From ANME-2 cluster archaeon (GTDB lineage Archaea > Halobacteriota > Methanosarcinia > Methanosarcinales > Methanocomedenaceae), in NCBI GenBank assembly GCA_014237145.1, contig JAAXOC010000095.1:1-48887 (forward strand): a DNA stretch of 48,887 bases, given 5' to 3'. How positions within the stretch are numbered: position 1 is the stretch's first letter; every line of letters starts with the position of its first letter. The notes beneath the pieces are model-generated. The model had not been told where the DNA came from. It saw only the letters and a list, made by a program, of their open reading frames with translations, and made no database searches. This document shows positions 25,417 to 34,615 of this stretch, piece after piece. A program made the position numbers and the translations under genes.

Positions 25417-26650
25417 TGGCTCTTCCTCCTACCAGTTTTTTTATCGGTGTGTATGCAGACTCCCTGAACCTGGGAGAAAAGTCCACAATTTCACCATTGA
25501 TCTCAATTCTGGCACCTGAACCCTCCACGACCTCTCCGATCACATCTGCCGCAATGTCCTTTGACCTGAGTACTCCGATTATGTCATCTGCAGCACCGGG
25601 CGGAGCAATGATGAGAAGTGCATCCAGGGATACACCCAGGTAATCTATCTTAAGTTCTTCCAGCATAGACAGCACTGACGGGTTTACCAGCGGCCGGATA
25701 CGGTCTTCCTTAAACACGAGTTCTACTCCCGCGGTTCGGGAAATTTCCTTTGCATCACCCCGCACACCACCGTTTGTCACATCGGTCATAGCATGGATTC
25801 GTTCCAGAAGCCCTGCTTCCATGATGGCCTCACATGCATCGATGAACTTGATATTGATGGTCTCATCCACAATATCATGTCTATCATAATACAGGGCAGT
25901 GGTGGAGATGGTGCCTCCTCCCGCCCCTTCTGTCATCAGTACAAGATCACCGGGCTCTGCTAATATCCTGGCAGAGATGGTCTGGGTTATACCCATTGCA
26001 CCAACACCGCCTGTCATACGTTCCCCTATAACCATGTCCCCGCCGATGCGCAGGGTACTGCCTGTTATCAATGGCACGCCTGTAAGTTCAGCCACTGCTG
26101 TAATACCTGCAATATGGTCGAATATCCTGCCCACGTCCCCGTCATCAGCCAGATGGATATCAGACAGCATGGCCAGCGGCCGGGCCCCCATTGCATAGAT
26201 ATCCCGAAGCGCCGCCCTGGCCACATGGAATCCTGCCAGGAAGGGGTAATCACTGAGCCTGCTATGGATGCCGTCCACTGTCAGCACATGGTACTCACCG
26301 CTGCCTGTCTTGACCACGCCTGAATCGTCCAGGTGTGAGGAATCCACTTCGGCTGTTGTCTTGCCTATCACCCTGGCTATTTGCTCATGGGTATAGAAAT
26401 CCCCTGCACCCCGGCTGCCCACGCCGAACTGTCCCATGGTAATGCCTGATATGACTGGTTCAAGTATCTCACCCTCGGGCTTAAGGGTAGCACTGGCTTC
26501 TACCATGACAGCATGGGCCAGTTCCCTTGCATGGTGCTTTGTTACCCTATCACCCTTTATCTCAAGTATCCGCCGGGTCAGTCTCTTCTCTATCTGGCCT
26601 TCGTTCTCACCCGATAACAATGCTCGCTTTGCATAACCTTCAATGTCCAT
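25406..26650 (-). CDS. AIR synthase-related protein (PurM/HypE superfamily)
   Basis: This 414-residue protein has an archaeal N-terminal extension (1-75) followed by the two PurM-type domains. Visible blocks are DDSGVVKTGSGEYHVLTVDG (nucleotide-binding entry), AGFHVARAALRDIYAMGARP (subunit-interface helix), IGERMTGGVGAMG and HAMTDVTNGGVRGDAKEISR (second-domain Gly-rich loop). The superfamily includes PurM, SelD, ThiL and HypE, all ATP-dependent with amide or thiocarboxylate-type substrates. This archaeal branch, with its extension, has no established substrate; methanogens carry several such paralogues. It is downstream of uppS on the same strand with 57 bp between, so the two are probably co-transcribed. 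Confidence 0.82.
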   Translation of the reverse strand: MDIEGYAKRALLSGENEGQIEKRLTRRILEIKGDRVTKHHARELAHAVMVEASATLKPEGEILEPVISGITMGQFGVGSRGAGDFYTHEQIARVIGKTTAEVDSSHLDDSGVVKTGSGEYHVLTVDGIHSRLSDYPFLAGFHVARAALRDIYAMGARPLAMLSDIHLADDGDVGRIFDHIAGITAVAELTGVPLITGSTLRIGGDMVIGERMTGGVGAMGITQTISARILAEPGDLVLMTEGAGGGTISTTALYYDRHDIVDETINIKFIDACEAIMEAGLLERIHAMTDVTNGGVRGDAKEISRTAGVELVFKEDRIRPLVNPSVLSMLEELKIDYLGVSLDALLIIAPPGAADDIIGVLRSKDIAADVIGEVVEGSGARIEINGEIVDFSPRFRESAYTPIKKLVGGRANGL

Positions 26651-26707
26651 TGTCCAGAAGGATGTGTATACTGATTATTAAAGTTTCGTTAAAATTTCAG
26701 GATAAAA

Positions 26708-27682
26708 TTACCACACAAAGGCAACATCTTTCATTTCACTGTTGCCTGACAGGTCTTTCAGGATGGCCAGTACTTCCTCTGTTGTGATATCCCCAACCTT
26801 CATGCTCATGCGGATAACCTGCTCAACCTCTACCTGGCCTGTATGTCCAAGGAGCCTGACAATACGCCGCACAGTATTCTTCTGCCACTCATATTCCCTT
26901 GTCTGGAAGGTTCTTATGGAACGTAGGAAATCTATCTTCCTGAACTCGGGCCAGTAGGGTGCACAGAAATAGGCGGCACATTCATTGCCGTTGGCCTGCC
27001 AGGGCAGGAAATTTGACATCCTCTCATCGCCACCGGTCCTGATGATCAGGTCAACATCAGGGACTGCCAGGCTGGTGGAGGGATACAGATGGGATGAGAT
27101 GATCTCCTCATCAATATCAGACACCTCAAGCTGGCCGCTTTTTACCTTTTGGGCTAGCACTCTTGCAGTATCCACGATCTCCTGGCGGCCTCCATAGGCC
27201 ATGGCAATGTTCAGGTACATACTATCGTAATTCCTTGTGATGGTCTCGGCCTGCCTTGCTGTTTCCCTTAATCCGGCAGGTAACAGGTCAATATTTCCCA
27301 GTATCCTGACCCGCATCCTTCGCTCATGGGTACGCTCATCCTGCATTAGTTTCTCAAGCTTGAGACCTATAAGTTCGAAGAGTTTCTGCTTTTCCTTATC
27401 TGAGCGGTTCTGGTTCTCTGTGGAAAAGGCATAGACTGTTATTTGTTTCACACCCAGTTCATAGCACCAGTCAAGGACGTTTTCTGTTGTGTTTGCACCC
27501 AGGTTGTGCCCCTGCCAGACGGTCATACCCAGCTTTCTGGCATACCTGCGGTTCCCGTCCATGATTATAGCTATATGTCCGGGAACCCTGAACTCTTTTA
27601 TTTCCTTGGTGAGCAGGTATTCATACCCGGAATAAAGAACTGTATCAAGTGTTTTTTTTAATGTAACAAGACCATTATCCAT
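26708..27682 (-). CDS. uppS: cis-Prenyltransferase (polyprenyl diphosphate synthase)
   Basis: This 324-residue member of the UPP synthase family condenses isopentenyl diphosphate units in cis to make the long glycan-carrier polyprenol. The catalytic Asp42 is in HIAIIMDGNRRYAR, and NIAMAYGGRQEIVDT, DVDLIIRTGGDERMSNFLPW and YFCAPYWPEFRKIDFLRSIR give the remaining substrate-binding blocks. It is longer than bacterial UppS (about 250 residues): an N-terminal extension (1-33) and a C-terminal 40-residue tail (about 285-324) are extra. A second homologue without the catalytic Asp lies at 34940-35605, so the active enzyme may be a heteromer. Confidence 0.93.
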   Translation of the reverse strand: MDNGLVTLKKTLDTVLYSGYEYLLTKEIKEFRVPGHIAIIMDGNRRYARKLGMTVWQGHNLGANTTENVLDWCYELGVKQITVYAFSTENQNRSDKEKQKLFELIGLKLEKLMQDERTHERRMRVRILGNIDLLPAGLRETARQAETITRNYDSMYLNIAMAYGGRQEIVDTARVLAQKVKSGQLEVSDIDEEIISSHLYPSTSLAVPDVDLIIRTGGDERMSNFLPWQANGNECAAYFCAPYWPEFRKIDFLRSIRTFQTREYEWQKNTVRRIVRLLGHTGQVEVEQVIRMSMKVGDITTEEVLAILKDLSGNSEMKDVAFVW

Positions 27683-27874
27683 ATTATCAGTTATATATAA
27701 TTAGTTATACAAATACTTATTTGTTGACGACAATTTATTAAAATGATTATACTGTAGTTTAAATCGGCAGTGTTAAAAATTATGGTGCTGCCACTCAGGG
27801 ACTCCAGGCGATGATGGCACAGCCTCTATATACTATACAAAAACTATTCAAGTAATCAATTCGTTTATTGAATA

Positions 27875-28435
27875 ATGAAACACGAGCTGGTAGTGGGCAT
27901 ATCAGGTGCATCCGGTGTCATATACGGCATACGGCTGCTTGAGGTGCTAAGAGAAAATACAGATATTACAGTCCACCTGGTAGTGTCTGAATCTGCAAAG
28001 CAGATAATCGGTATTGAGACTGATTATTCAATTACCGATGTGGAGGCCATGGCAGACCACTTATGGAATGAGCAGGACTTCACCGCACCAATTGCCAGCG
28101 GTTCACATAAGACCGCCGGAATGGTAGTGGTTCCATGCAGTATGAAGACCCTTGCAGGAATTGCAAATGGTTTCTCTGATACACTAATTGGACGCTCAGC
28201 CGATATCTGCCTGAAAGAGGACCGCAGGCTTGTGCTTGTTCCCAGGGAGACGCCGCTGAGCCTGATAGACCTTGAGAATATGGTGAAGGTCAGGCGGGCT
28301 GGTGCTGCGGTGCTTCCTGCATGTCCGGGGCTGTATCCAAAACCACAGTCCGTGGATGAGATGATTGATTTTATTGTGGGCAGGGTACTTGACCTATTGG
28401 ATATAGAGCATGGGTTATACCGCAGGTGGGAATGA
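27875..28435 (+). CDS. ubiX: UbiX-family flavin prenyltransferase
   Basis: This 186-residue flavoprotein makes prenylated FMN from FMN and dimethylallyl phosphate, for use by UbiD-type decarboxylases. The motifs are VVGISGASGVIYGIRLLEVL (FMN-binding Gly-rich loop), APIASGSHKTAGMVVVPCSM (Ser-rich active-site loop) and RRLVLVPRETPLSLIDLENM (the conserved VPRETPL block). The length is normal. It is divergent from uppS across a 192-bp spacer. No ubiD is in the window. Confidence 0.95.
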   Translation: MKHELVVGISGASGVIYGIRLLEVLRENTDITVHLVVSESAKQIIGIETDYSITDVEAMADHLWNEQDFTAPIASGSHKTAGMVVVPCSMKTLAGIANGFSDTLIGRSADICLKEDRRLVLVPRETPLSLIDLENMVKVRRAGAAVLPACPGLYPKPQSVDEMIDFIVGRVLDLLDIEHGLYRRWE

Positions 28436-28468
28436 AACGGGTAGGTGAGAAACTTATTTTAGAAAATA

Positions 28469-29176
28469 TCAACCTGAAAGGAAATCAATTCCCTTATTGG
28501 GTTGAATCTTAAATTTCATCGGTTCTTCCGGGATCTGGGTATTTCTCATTTTCACGACTTCGAGACATCGCTCGTGTTTATTTGTATATGGGTTTTCCTT
28601 ATTTGACATTCTGATTATACCATAAACAGAATAAGATGCAATATTTTCAGTTCTTTTATTCGAAGTTTCATCTATAGTAAAAATAGTAGTGTAATTCCTT
28701 TTCGATAGCATATGATTCAAGGCATCAAATTGACTCCTGAATTCACTTAATAAAATATTAGGTGTAAATACTCCAATATTGTCTATAACCACAACATCAT
28801 TTGTCCCAACAATAATATCTTTCAATTGTATAATGTTAGTCGACATTTTACTACTTTCGGTACCCCATTCTACATTACTTATGGCCTCATATACCCGTTC
28901 TTCATACACTCGCTGAATTACCAAATTCCCATCATTATAAAATGGTCTTAAATCCAGTCCAAGTGATTCGGCCTGTAACAATATATCTTCTGGCGTTTCT
29001 TCAGTAGCAATGAACAAACAGTTTTTACCATTTTTGCAGGCCTGATACAATAAATGCAGTCCCAATATGGTCTTTCCTGAACCAGTGTTGCCTGTTATTA
29101 AAATCCCTTTACCTTCAGGATATCCTCCCTCCAGTTTGCTGTCTAATTTTGGCAAGCCAGTTGAAATTCGTTCCAT
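28469..29176 (-). CDS. KaiC-like RecA-fold ATPase
   Basis: This single-domain 235-residue KaiC/RadA-type ATPase has Walker A at 29-36 (GNTGSGKT), paired glutamates at 59-60 (TEETPED) and Walker B ending in Asp132 (VVVIDN). Such proteins in archaea act as signalling ATPases linked to receivers and histidine kinases, or to motility. Its ATG shares one base with the stop of the upstream response regulator (TAATG), so it is the last gene of the signalling operon. The C-terminus has LEVVKMRNTQIPEEPMKFKI, the typical KaiC-family arginine/finger region. Confidence 0.88.
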   Translation of the reverse strand: MERISTGLPKLDSKLEGGYPEGKGILITGNTGSGKTILGLHLLYQACKNGKNCLFIATEETPEDILLQAESLGLDLRPFYNDGNLVIQRVYEERVYEAISNVEWGTESSKMSTNIIQLKDIIVGTNDVVVIDNIGVFTPNILLSEFRSQFDALNHMLSKRNYTTIFTIDETSNKRTENIASYSVYGIIRMSNKENPYTNKHERCLEVVKMRNTQIPEEPMKFKIQPNKGIDFLSG

Positions 29177-30051
29177 TATAAATTATCTCCTATACATAAT
29201 ACCTTAAAAAAACAATAATTATCTCCAGCAGCTATGGTTTTTTCAATATCAACACTAATATCGCTGTAGAGCCGAAGACCTACTCTTGTTAAAATGGCCT
29301 TTCCTAATATGCAAAACATAGGATTTATGTTGGTATCACCCCATGGACATTTAGTATTTAATAACATAAAACCTTTATCGCCCATTTTATCAATTGAGAA
29401 AGTTGCTCCCAGTTTGTTTATTAAGATGCAAAATGACTGGGCCATTTCTAACATATTTTCAGGCTGTTTTTGAATATGTTTTGCCCATAGGAATAATTCC
29501 ACCTGTTCACTCATCTGACGAATAACTTCAGTCTTCCTACTTGAATCAATACTTCTAAAAAGGAAGGGAAGAAGATTAGTTAGTATGGCCCTGAAATCAT
29601 TTTGTGCCTCTATTATTGCTTTGCTTTTAACCAATTGGTCATGAAAATGTTTTGCCTTCAGCAAGGATCTTGTGCGGGTAATTAACTCTTGGGTGTTTAT
29701 CGGTTTTGTGAGGAAATCGTCAGCATCTACCTCTATAGCTTTAATCCTGTCCCCCACATCGGAAAGGGCTGTAATCATTACCACAGGTGTAAAACGGGTG
29801 GAATCTCCCTGTTTTATTATTTTACATACTTCATATCCGTCAATTCCCGGCATCATGATATCCAGCAGCACAATGTCCGGGTTCTCCGAATCTACTTTTT
29901 CAAGAGCTTCTTCCCCACTATAAGCCGGTATTATTTCATAGTCTCTTTTAAGAATGGCTGTGATGAGTTTTACATTTGTAGGCAGGTCATCCACCACCAA
30001 GACCTTACTACGTTTCATATTTTCCTTACTCTTTAACATTGTCATTGTCAT
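29176..30051 (-). CDS. Response regulator with probable methanogen output domain
   Basis: The N-terminal receiver (about 15-135) carries KVLVVDDLP (acidic pocket), phospho-acceptor Asp64 in DIVLLDIMMPGIDG, MITALSD and DDFLTKPINTQELITR (switch Lys). After a helical linker, the C-terminal 150 residues (about 140-291: EQVELFLWAKHIQKQPENML, GFMLLNTKCPWGDTNINPMF) resemble the methanogen output domain 1 group, with its CPWG-type Cys motif. This domain assignment is from memory. The start overlaps the stop of the upstream kinase by ATGA. It likely passes kinase signals to the KaiC-like ATPase. Confidence 0.82.
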   Translation of the reverse strand: MTMTMLKSKENMKRSKVLVVDDLPTNVKLITAILKRDYEIIPAYSGEEALEKVDSENPDIVLLDIMMPGIDGYEVCKIIKQGDSTRFTPVVMITALSDVGDRIKAIEVDADDFLTKPINTQELITRTRSLLKAKHFHDQLVKSKAIIEAQNDFRAILTNLLPFLFRSIDSSRKTEVIRQMSEQVELFLWAKHIQKQPENMLEMAQSFCILINKLGATFSIDKMGDKGFMLLNTKCPWGDTNINPMFCILGKAILTRVGLRLYSDISVDIEKTIAAGDNYCFFKVLCIGDNL

Positions 30052-30833
30052 TCACTTTGCACGTCTCCATATTCTATCGGTACATTGAAAGTAAATACAC
30101 TTCCTTTTCCAAATTCACTTTCAGCCCGGATCCTGCCTTGCATGAGGTTAACAACTTTCTCACAAAGGCATAGTCCAAGACCAGTACCTCTTGGTTTACT
30201 TTCCAACTGTGAATATATCTGTGCAAATGGTTCAAATAACCTGGGAATATCTTCTTCCTTAATGCCTATGCCTGAGTCCTTAACAATGACCGGGATCTCA
30301 TTCCCTGTATTATTACCTGTTATTTCAATAATTCCTGAGTTCGTAAACTTTATTGAATTACTGGCAAGGTTAGTTAAAATCTGGGTGAACCTTTGTTTAT
30401 CCTGAAACACCTGGATGTCTGGCGGGATGTCAACCTTGTATTGCAGCCCCTTCCCTATTACTGCGCCTTCTAACTTGGATATTACCTCGTTTATTACATC
30501 ATCCAGCAAAAACATCTCTAAAACAAGTTCGATCTCACCTGCTTCGATCGTGCTGATATCCATCACATCATTTATGAGTTCTAACAGGTCCTGGGCACTT
30601 TCATAGACCATAGTGAGTTGTTCTTGTTGTTCATCTGATATTTCAGTGGTCTTGTCCTCCAAGATCAAACTGGTAAAACCCAAAATCGAAGTAAGTGGTG
30701 AACGCAGTTCATGACCCACAGATGATAAAAACGTGCTGCTTAGCATGTCTTGTTCAATAGAGGAGGCGCTTTTATCCAGTGATTCTTCCCCCTGGTTACT
30801 TGTGCTCCATGACTTCCTGCTGAAGTATTTCAT
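30048..30833 (-). CDS. Histidine kinase core (HisKA + HATPase)
   Basis: The H-box histidine is residue 41 in SSVGHELRSPLTSILGF, followed by a HATPase_c with N box NLASNSIKFTNSG, G1 VKDSGIGIKEEDIPRLFEPF and G2 KPRGTGLGLCLCEKVVNLMQ. The 261-residue product has no sensor domain. Its first 12 codons overlap the end of the upstream receiver-PAS-GAF gene in another frame. The natural reading is a single hybrid kinase split by a frameshift near 30796-30833, or two overlapping genes that make a two-piece kinase. The ATP-binding motifs are all intact. Confidence 0.85.
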   Translation of the reverse strand: MKYFSRKSWSTSNQGEESLDKSASSIEQDMLSSTFLSSVGHELRSPLTSILGFTSLILEDKTTEISDEQQEQLTMVYESAQDLLELINDVMDISTIEAGEIELVLEMFLLDDVINEVISKLEGAVIGKGLQYKVDIPPDIQVFQDKQRFTQILTNLASNSIKFTNSGIIEITGNNTGNEIPVIVKDSGIGIKEEDIPRLFEPFAQIYSQLESKPRGTGLGLCLCEKVVNLMQGRIRAESEFGKGSVFTFNVPIEYGDVQSE

Positions 30834-32145
30834 ACTTTAGGAAATTGTTTAAGGTAACTGCGAACTGCATCCCGAATTTTTCAAGCAGCAACATCTCATT
30901 ATCGCCTAAAATCCTGTAAGGTGACGCCATCAGGTCAACCATACCGATTAAACTGCCTTTCAGCCTCAATTGTAAGCTGATTATGGATGCCTCCACATTA
31001 ACCTGCTCAGATTCGGCCAGTCCCGGGATATGTGCAGAAAGTGGTGAAATGGTCACTGGATTATCAGGGTCAAGGACCTTTTGCATAGCAGGGCTGTCCA
31101 GGGACTGCCGTTGTAACAGTTCCACAAACTTTGGCGGCGATCCCACAGACCATTTAATTTCAATCTTATTTTCTTTTATTAAATATATTACTCCGCCTTC
31201 CAATTCCATTATGTCAACGATTTGCTCAAGAGCGCATTTGATAAGTTCATTAGAATTTACACAGTTGCTGAACAGGTTGCCCATTTCATAGAGTCTGGCA
31301 ATCTCGCGGTTTTTCTTTTCAACCATTTCCTGTATCCTGTTTCGTTCCGTAGCATCACGGAACACCCCAATGTGGAATGTAATATCACTGCTTTCATTTT
31401 TTACAGGAGATACAATCCCTTCAAGATGAACTATACTGTCCTTTTGAGTGGTCTGCTCGATTTCAAATGGTTTATGAGATGCATATACTATATCTGGTAT
31501 GCACGGTGAATGATGTTCATCAGGGGACATTGTTCCGGGAGGAATTTCACATTCTAAAATATCGTGCATCCTCTTATTGCAGTAGATGACATTCAAATCA
31601 GAGTCAGTCACCATCACACCGTCCCCCATGTCACTAAGTACAGTATCAAGGAAGTTCTTTGTATTTTCAAGTTCACTGATCTTTTCCTCAAGTTTCCTGA
31701 AGATACGGTCACTGTACAGTTTCAGGTATTCTTCCTCGCTCTTTATAAGGGGATTTACAGGTGCTGTCACCCCGATCTCATATTCTTTGAGGGTGGTTCT
31801 AATTTCATGGAGCAGGTCCCTGGGCTCTGTCGGCTTGATCATGAACCGTGATGCACCCAGGGAAGCTGCAAGTTCCTTGTCCTTTTCGCTTACATAATGT
31901 GCAGTGTAGAAAATAAATGGAATATTACTCAAGTTCCCACTTTTATTTATTTCACGCAGCAGTGTGAAACCATCCATCTCAGGCATCATAATATCTGATA
32001 TTATCATGTCTGGTTTTGATTTTCTTAAATACTTTAATGCATCAATACCACTCACAGCTTCAGCCACCTCATATCCATTGGATATAAGAATTGTTGAAAC
32101 CAATTTCCTGTCTGTCTTCCTGTCATCAACTACCAGTATTGTCAT
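30796..32145 (-). CDS. Receiver-PAS-GAF sensory protein (N-terminal part of hybrid kinase)
   Basis: This 449-residue protein has a receiver domain (1-125, phospho-acceptor Asp51 in MIISDIMMPEMDG, Lys in FMIKPTEPRDL), then a helical linker. A PAS domain (about 160-270; FLDTVLSDMGDGVMVTDSDL, IGVFRDATERNRIQEM) and a GAF domain (about 285-440; ELIKCALEQIVDIMELEGGV) follow. It lacks a kinase domain; that domain follows at once in the next gene, in another frame. Its start lies inside the tail of the upstream, interrupted receiver gene, which points to an ancestral operon with overlapping genes. Confidence 0.85.
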   Translation of the reverse strand: MTILVVDDRKTDRKLVSTILISNGYEVAEAVSGIDALKYLRKSKPDMIISDIMMPEMDGFTLLREINKSGNLSNIPFIFYTAHYVSEKDKELAASLGASRFMIKPTEPRDLLHEIRTTLKEYEIGVTAPVNPLIKSEEEYLKLYSDRIFRKLEEKISELENTKNFLDTVLSDMGDGVMVTDSDLNVIYCNKRMHDILECEIPPGTMSPDEHHSPCIPDIVYASHKPFEIEQTTQKDSIVHLEGIVSPVKNESSDITFHIGVFRDATERNRIQEMVEKKNREIARLYEMGNLFSNCVNSNELIKCALEQIVDIMELEGGVIYLIKENKIEIKWSVGSPPKFVELLQRQSLDSPAMQKVLDPDNPVTISPLSAHIPGLAESEQVNVEASIISLQLRLKGSLIGMVDLMASPYRILGDNEMLLLEKFGMQFAVTLNNFLKYEILQQEVMEHK

Positions 32146-32506
32146 TGTTCCTCAGTTTTTCAATTTTTTCTACAATAGTCAGTGGATCAATAGGTTTTTA
32201 AAAGTACCCGTCACACCCCACATCAAGTATCTTTTCCCTGTCACCTGCCATGGCATATGAAGTTATGGCAATGATCGGGATTTCCTGCATGTCATCCACC
32301 ATACGAATGCGTTTTACAGCCTCTATTCCATTGATATCCGGAAGCTGGATATCCATCAATATTAAATCCAGCCTCTCCGCTATTGCTTTTTCTACGCCTT
32401 CCTCCCTGGAAAAAGCTTTAATGGGTTCGTACCCATGTTTATTTAATACTAAACAGATTTGTTTCATATTATTTTCATTATCTTCAACTGCAAGCACCCG
32501 CTTCAT
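32126..32506 (-). pseudogene. Single-domain response regulator with in-frame TAA
   Basis: A CheY-like receiver of 126 residues with MKRVLAVEDNENNMKQICLV, phospho-acceptor Asp52 in LILMDIQLPDING and AITSYAMAGD is interrupted by TAA at 32198-32200. The stop lies exactly before the conserved Lys-Pro (DGYF-stop-KPIDPLTIVEKI). The frame then runs normally to TGA at 32126. Without the last helix and switch Lys the product is unlikely to work. Its 5' end overlaps the stop of the upstream kinase fragment by ATGA. Confidence 0.82.
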
Positions 32507-32820
32507 TTTGATTCAGCCTCCGTGTCATATTTTTCAAGTTTAACTGGAATGTTTATGGCAAATGTACTGCCAGTACCATACTCAGATGTTACTTCTACTG
32601 TGCCTCCAAGTACATCCTCTGTGAGTTTTTTTGTCAAATATAGACCAAGCCCTGTTCCCTGTGTTTTTGCGGAAAGGGATGATCCAAGCCTTACAAATGG
32701 TGCAAATAATTTTGGAATATCATCAGGCATTATCCCAATACCAGTGTCTATAACAGATATGTTTACCATACTGTTTATAGTTTTTGCATGTAAGGTAATC
32801 ATACCTTTGTCTGTAAACTT
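32503..32820 (-). pseudogene. Histidine kinase C-terminal fragment cut by an IS remnant
   Basis: KFTDKGMITLHAK through ISVIDTGIGIMPDDIPKLFA and AKTQGTGLGLYLTKKLTEDV is the last half of a HATPase_c domain. The frame ends abruptly just before KFTDKG, where the N box should be, and the adjacent sequence belongs to an IS630-like remnant. The internal ATG at 32802 would make a 99-residue domain lacking the N box, so it is not a working kinase. Confidence 0.85.
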
Positions 32821-33480
32821 ATTATACTAAACCGCATCTATTTTTTATAACTTTCATATACTATGACTGCATTATATGGTATATGAAAAAAGGTGAACCA
32901 TTTCAACGAGTTAGCATTTTAGATGCAGAATATGAACAACTTATAGTTGTTGAGCCGAAAACCAAGTCTGTTAAAGCGCTGAAGCGCATTCAAGCGTTTA
33001 AGCTCATGTATCTTGGTTGGAAATATTCAGCTATTGCTGAATTCTTATCAGTTACGAATAATACCATCACTAATTGGATCAATTACTATAAAGAAGGTGG
33101 AATCGACTCTTTACTCTTGCTCAATTATAAAGGCGGACAAGCAAAATTAAGTGAAGAGCAATTATCTGAACTTAAAATCGAAGCCGGTAAAGGTGCATTT
33201 GCTATTGCAAAAGACTTACGGCAATATATAAAGAAGAACTTTGGTATTGAGTACAATTTGAGTCATGTGCAGCTCTTGTATAAAAAAAACTTCAATTATC
33301 CTTTAAGAAAACAGGATTGATTCCAGGTAAGGCTCCAATCGAAACAGTACAGAAAGATTTTATCCGGCAGATATAGTACTATTCCCAAGAAAAAAGAACG
33401 GTCTTTGAAAATCGGAAGTATTAATGGTAGTTTACTGATTAATAACTAAGGTATTGTATTACAACGAAATATATTATATT
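32821..33480 (+). mobile_element. IS630-like insertion remnant
   Basis: The element interrupts the kinase gene at about 32820. It contains a transposase N-terminal domain followed, after a frameshift near 33315, by coding-like sequence with stops (KTGLIPGKAPIETVQKDFIR) and no DDE catalytic part. I could not find convincing terminal inverted repeats; the right end is somewhere between 33420 and 33500. Confidence 0.65.
32883..33320 (+). pseudogene. IS630-family transposase N-terminal part
   Basis: The 145 residues contain the helix-turn-helix/winged-helix DNA-binding region of IS630/Tc1-type transposases: VKALKRIQAFKLMYLGWKYS, AIAEFLSVTNNTITNWINYY and KEGGIDSLLLLNYKGG, then a second helix-turn-helix near SHVQLLYKKNF. 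The catalytic DDE domain is missing, so it is inactive. The frame is lost at about 33315, where a related frame continues briefly. Confidence 0.75.
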
Positions 33481-33502
33481 CTAATAATCCAGTTAAGATA
33501 CC

Positions 33503-34615
33503 ATGCTCCCTTCAAAGGTAAAGGACTGGATGGTAGCTGGTTTATGGGAAGATATGGACCAGGCCATCTACTCAGTTAACAAGTTAAAACTGTTAAACGG
33601 AGCCTACTGGTTCTGGCTCATGTCAGATTATGAACAAAACAACCCCAGAATGCTTCAGGTACTTATCAGCCACGGGGCTTTTGATTATAAACTGAACGAT
33701 AAACATTTCATCAATAATCAATCCAGTTATGAAAAATTTACATGCTATTGCGGCATCTGGGAATATAGGGACGGTAAGGTATCAGACCTGGTCCATGACA
33801 GTTGTGACTGCACTGTAACCCCGGGCCAATTCCTGTGTGTTACCGAATCAGGGTATGAAATCTCAATCACCAACTCATTCCCGACTTATGACATGATAGT
33901 CACGAACAGGGATTCTGTAGTTACAAAGTTCAGTTCGGTCTCCTCGAAATTCAATGGAGGATATATACAAAATCCACTGGTCAGTTATCCGTCCGGAATA
34001 GCCTACAGTGAGGATTTCGATGCCTATGCCCGCAACAGCAGGGGGTTTCAGTATTTCGTTGCAAGTAAGATGAGCGACCTGTTCGCAACATGTGAGGGGG
34101 AATTATTCGGACGGGACTTCCAGGGCAGTTTCTGGCTGGAAAGGTCCCTGGGTTTTGGTTCCACGCTGCCGTGGAAGATCGTCATGGTCAATTTCAGCGA
34201 TAAATCCAGGTTATGGTACCGTTATTTCCCCTCTAAAATCCTTAATTACGGGTCGCCCCTCGAGTTCATTTTCGATGATATGGTCACTAAAAGGCGCTAC
34301 CATTTCAGTGAAATGAAGTTTGAGTATACAGGCAGCAACCATGGACCCACAATGAAATTCGGTCCGGGTGTGGATACCATACATTTATCAGCCTCAGGGG
34401 ATCAGGGTGAAAAAATACACCTTACTGCAAAGATACTGGACAGGCACCTATACAGGTACGATGTGGCCAGGATAAAGTTCAACTACAACCAGCTCGTGCT
34501 GGAAGTAGAGGATATTGAAGCAGTAGTGGACGGCACAGACCTGATGCAAGATAAGGAGCAAACATTGAGTTATGGTGAGGATGCCTATTTCAGCTTACAG
34601 GATGGCGTGGACTAG
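33503..34615 (+). CDS. Conserved protein of unknown function, possibly lipocalin-like
   Basis: This 370-residue protein has no signal peptide or clear membrane segment. It is rich in aromatic and beta-forming residues. The segment FQGSFWLERSLGFGSTLPWK and IVMVNFSDKSRLWYRYFPSK recalls the two-lipocalin-domain CrtC/AttH-type hydratases; this is only a weak likeness. It lies between the IS remnant and the second cis-prenyltransferase. Its stop codon (34613-34615) falls inside the left terminal inverted repeat of a small mobile element, so the original C-terminus may have been altered by insertion. Confidence 0.65.
   Translation: MLPSKVKDWMVAGLWEDMDQAIYSVNKLKLLNGAYWFWLMSDYEQNNPRMLQVLISHGAFDYKLNDKHFINNQSSYEKFTCYCGIWEYRDGKVSDLVHDSCDCTVTPGQFLCVTESGYEISITNSFPTYDMIVTNRDSVVTKFSSVSSKFNGGYIQNPLVSYPSGIAYSEDFDAYARNSRGFQYFVASKMSDLFATCEGELFGRDFQGSFWLERSLGFGSTLPWKIVMVNFSDKSRLWYRYFPSKILNYGSPLEFIFDDMVTKRRYHFSEMKFEYTGSNHGPTMKFGPGVDTIHLSASGDQGEKIHLTAKILDRHLYRYDVARIKFNYNQLVLEVEDIEAVVDGTDLMQDKEQTLSYGEDAYFSLQDGVD

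Noticed and set aside
32883-33320. Helix-turn-helix protein as a standalone regulator.
   Set aside because: The sequence continues, after a frameshift, with transposase-like coding remnants and sits in the middle of a disrupted kinase, so an IS630-type remnant is the better explanation.
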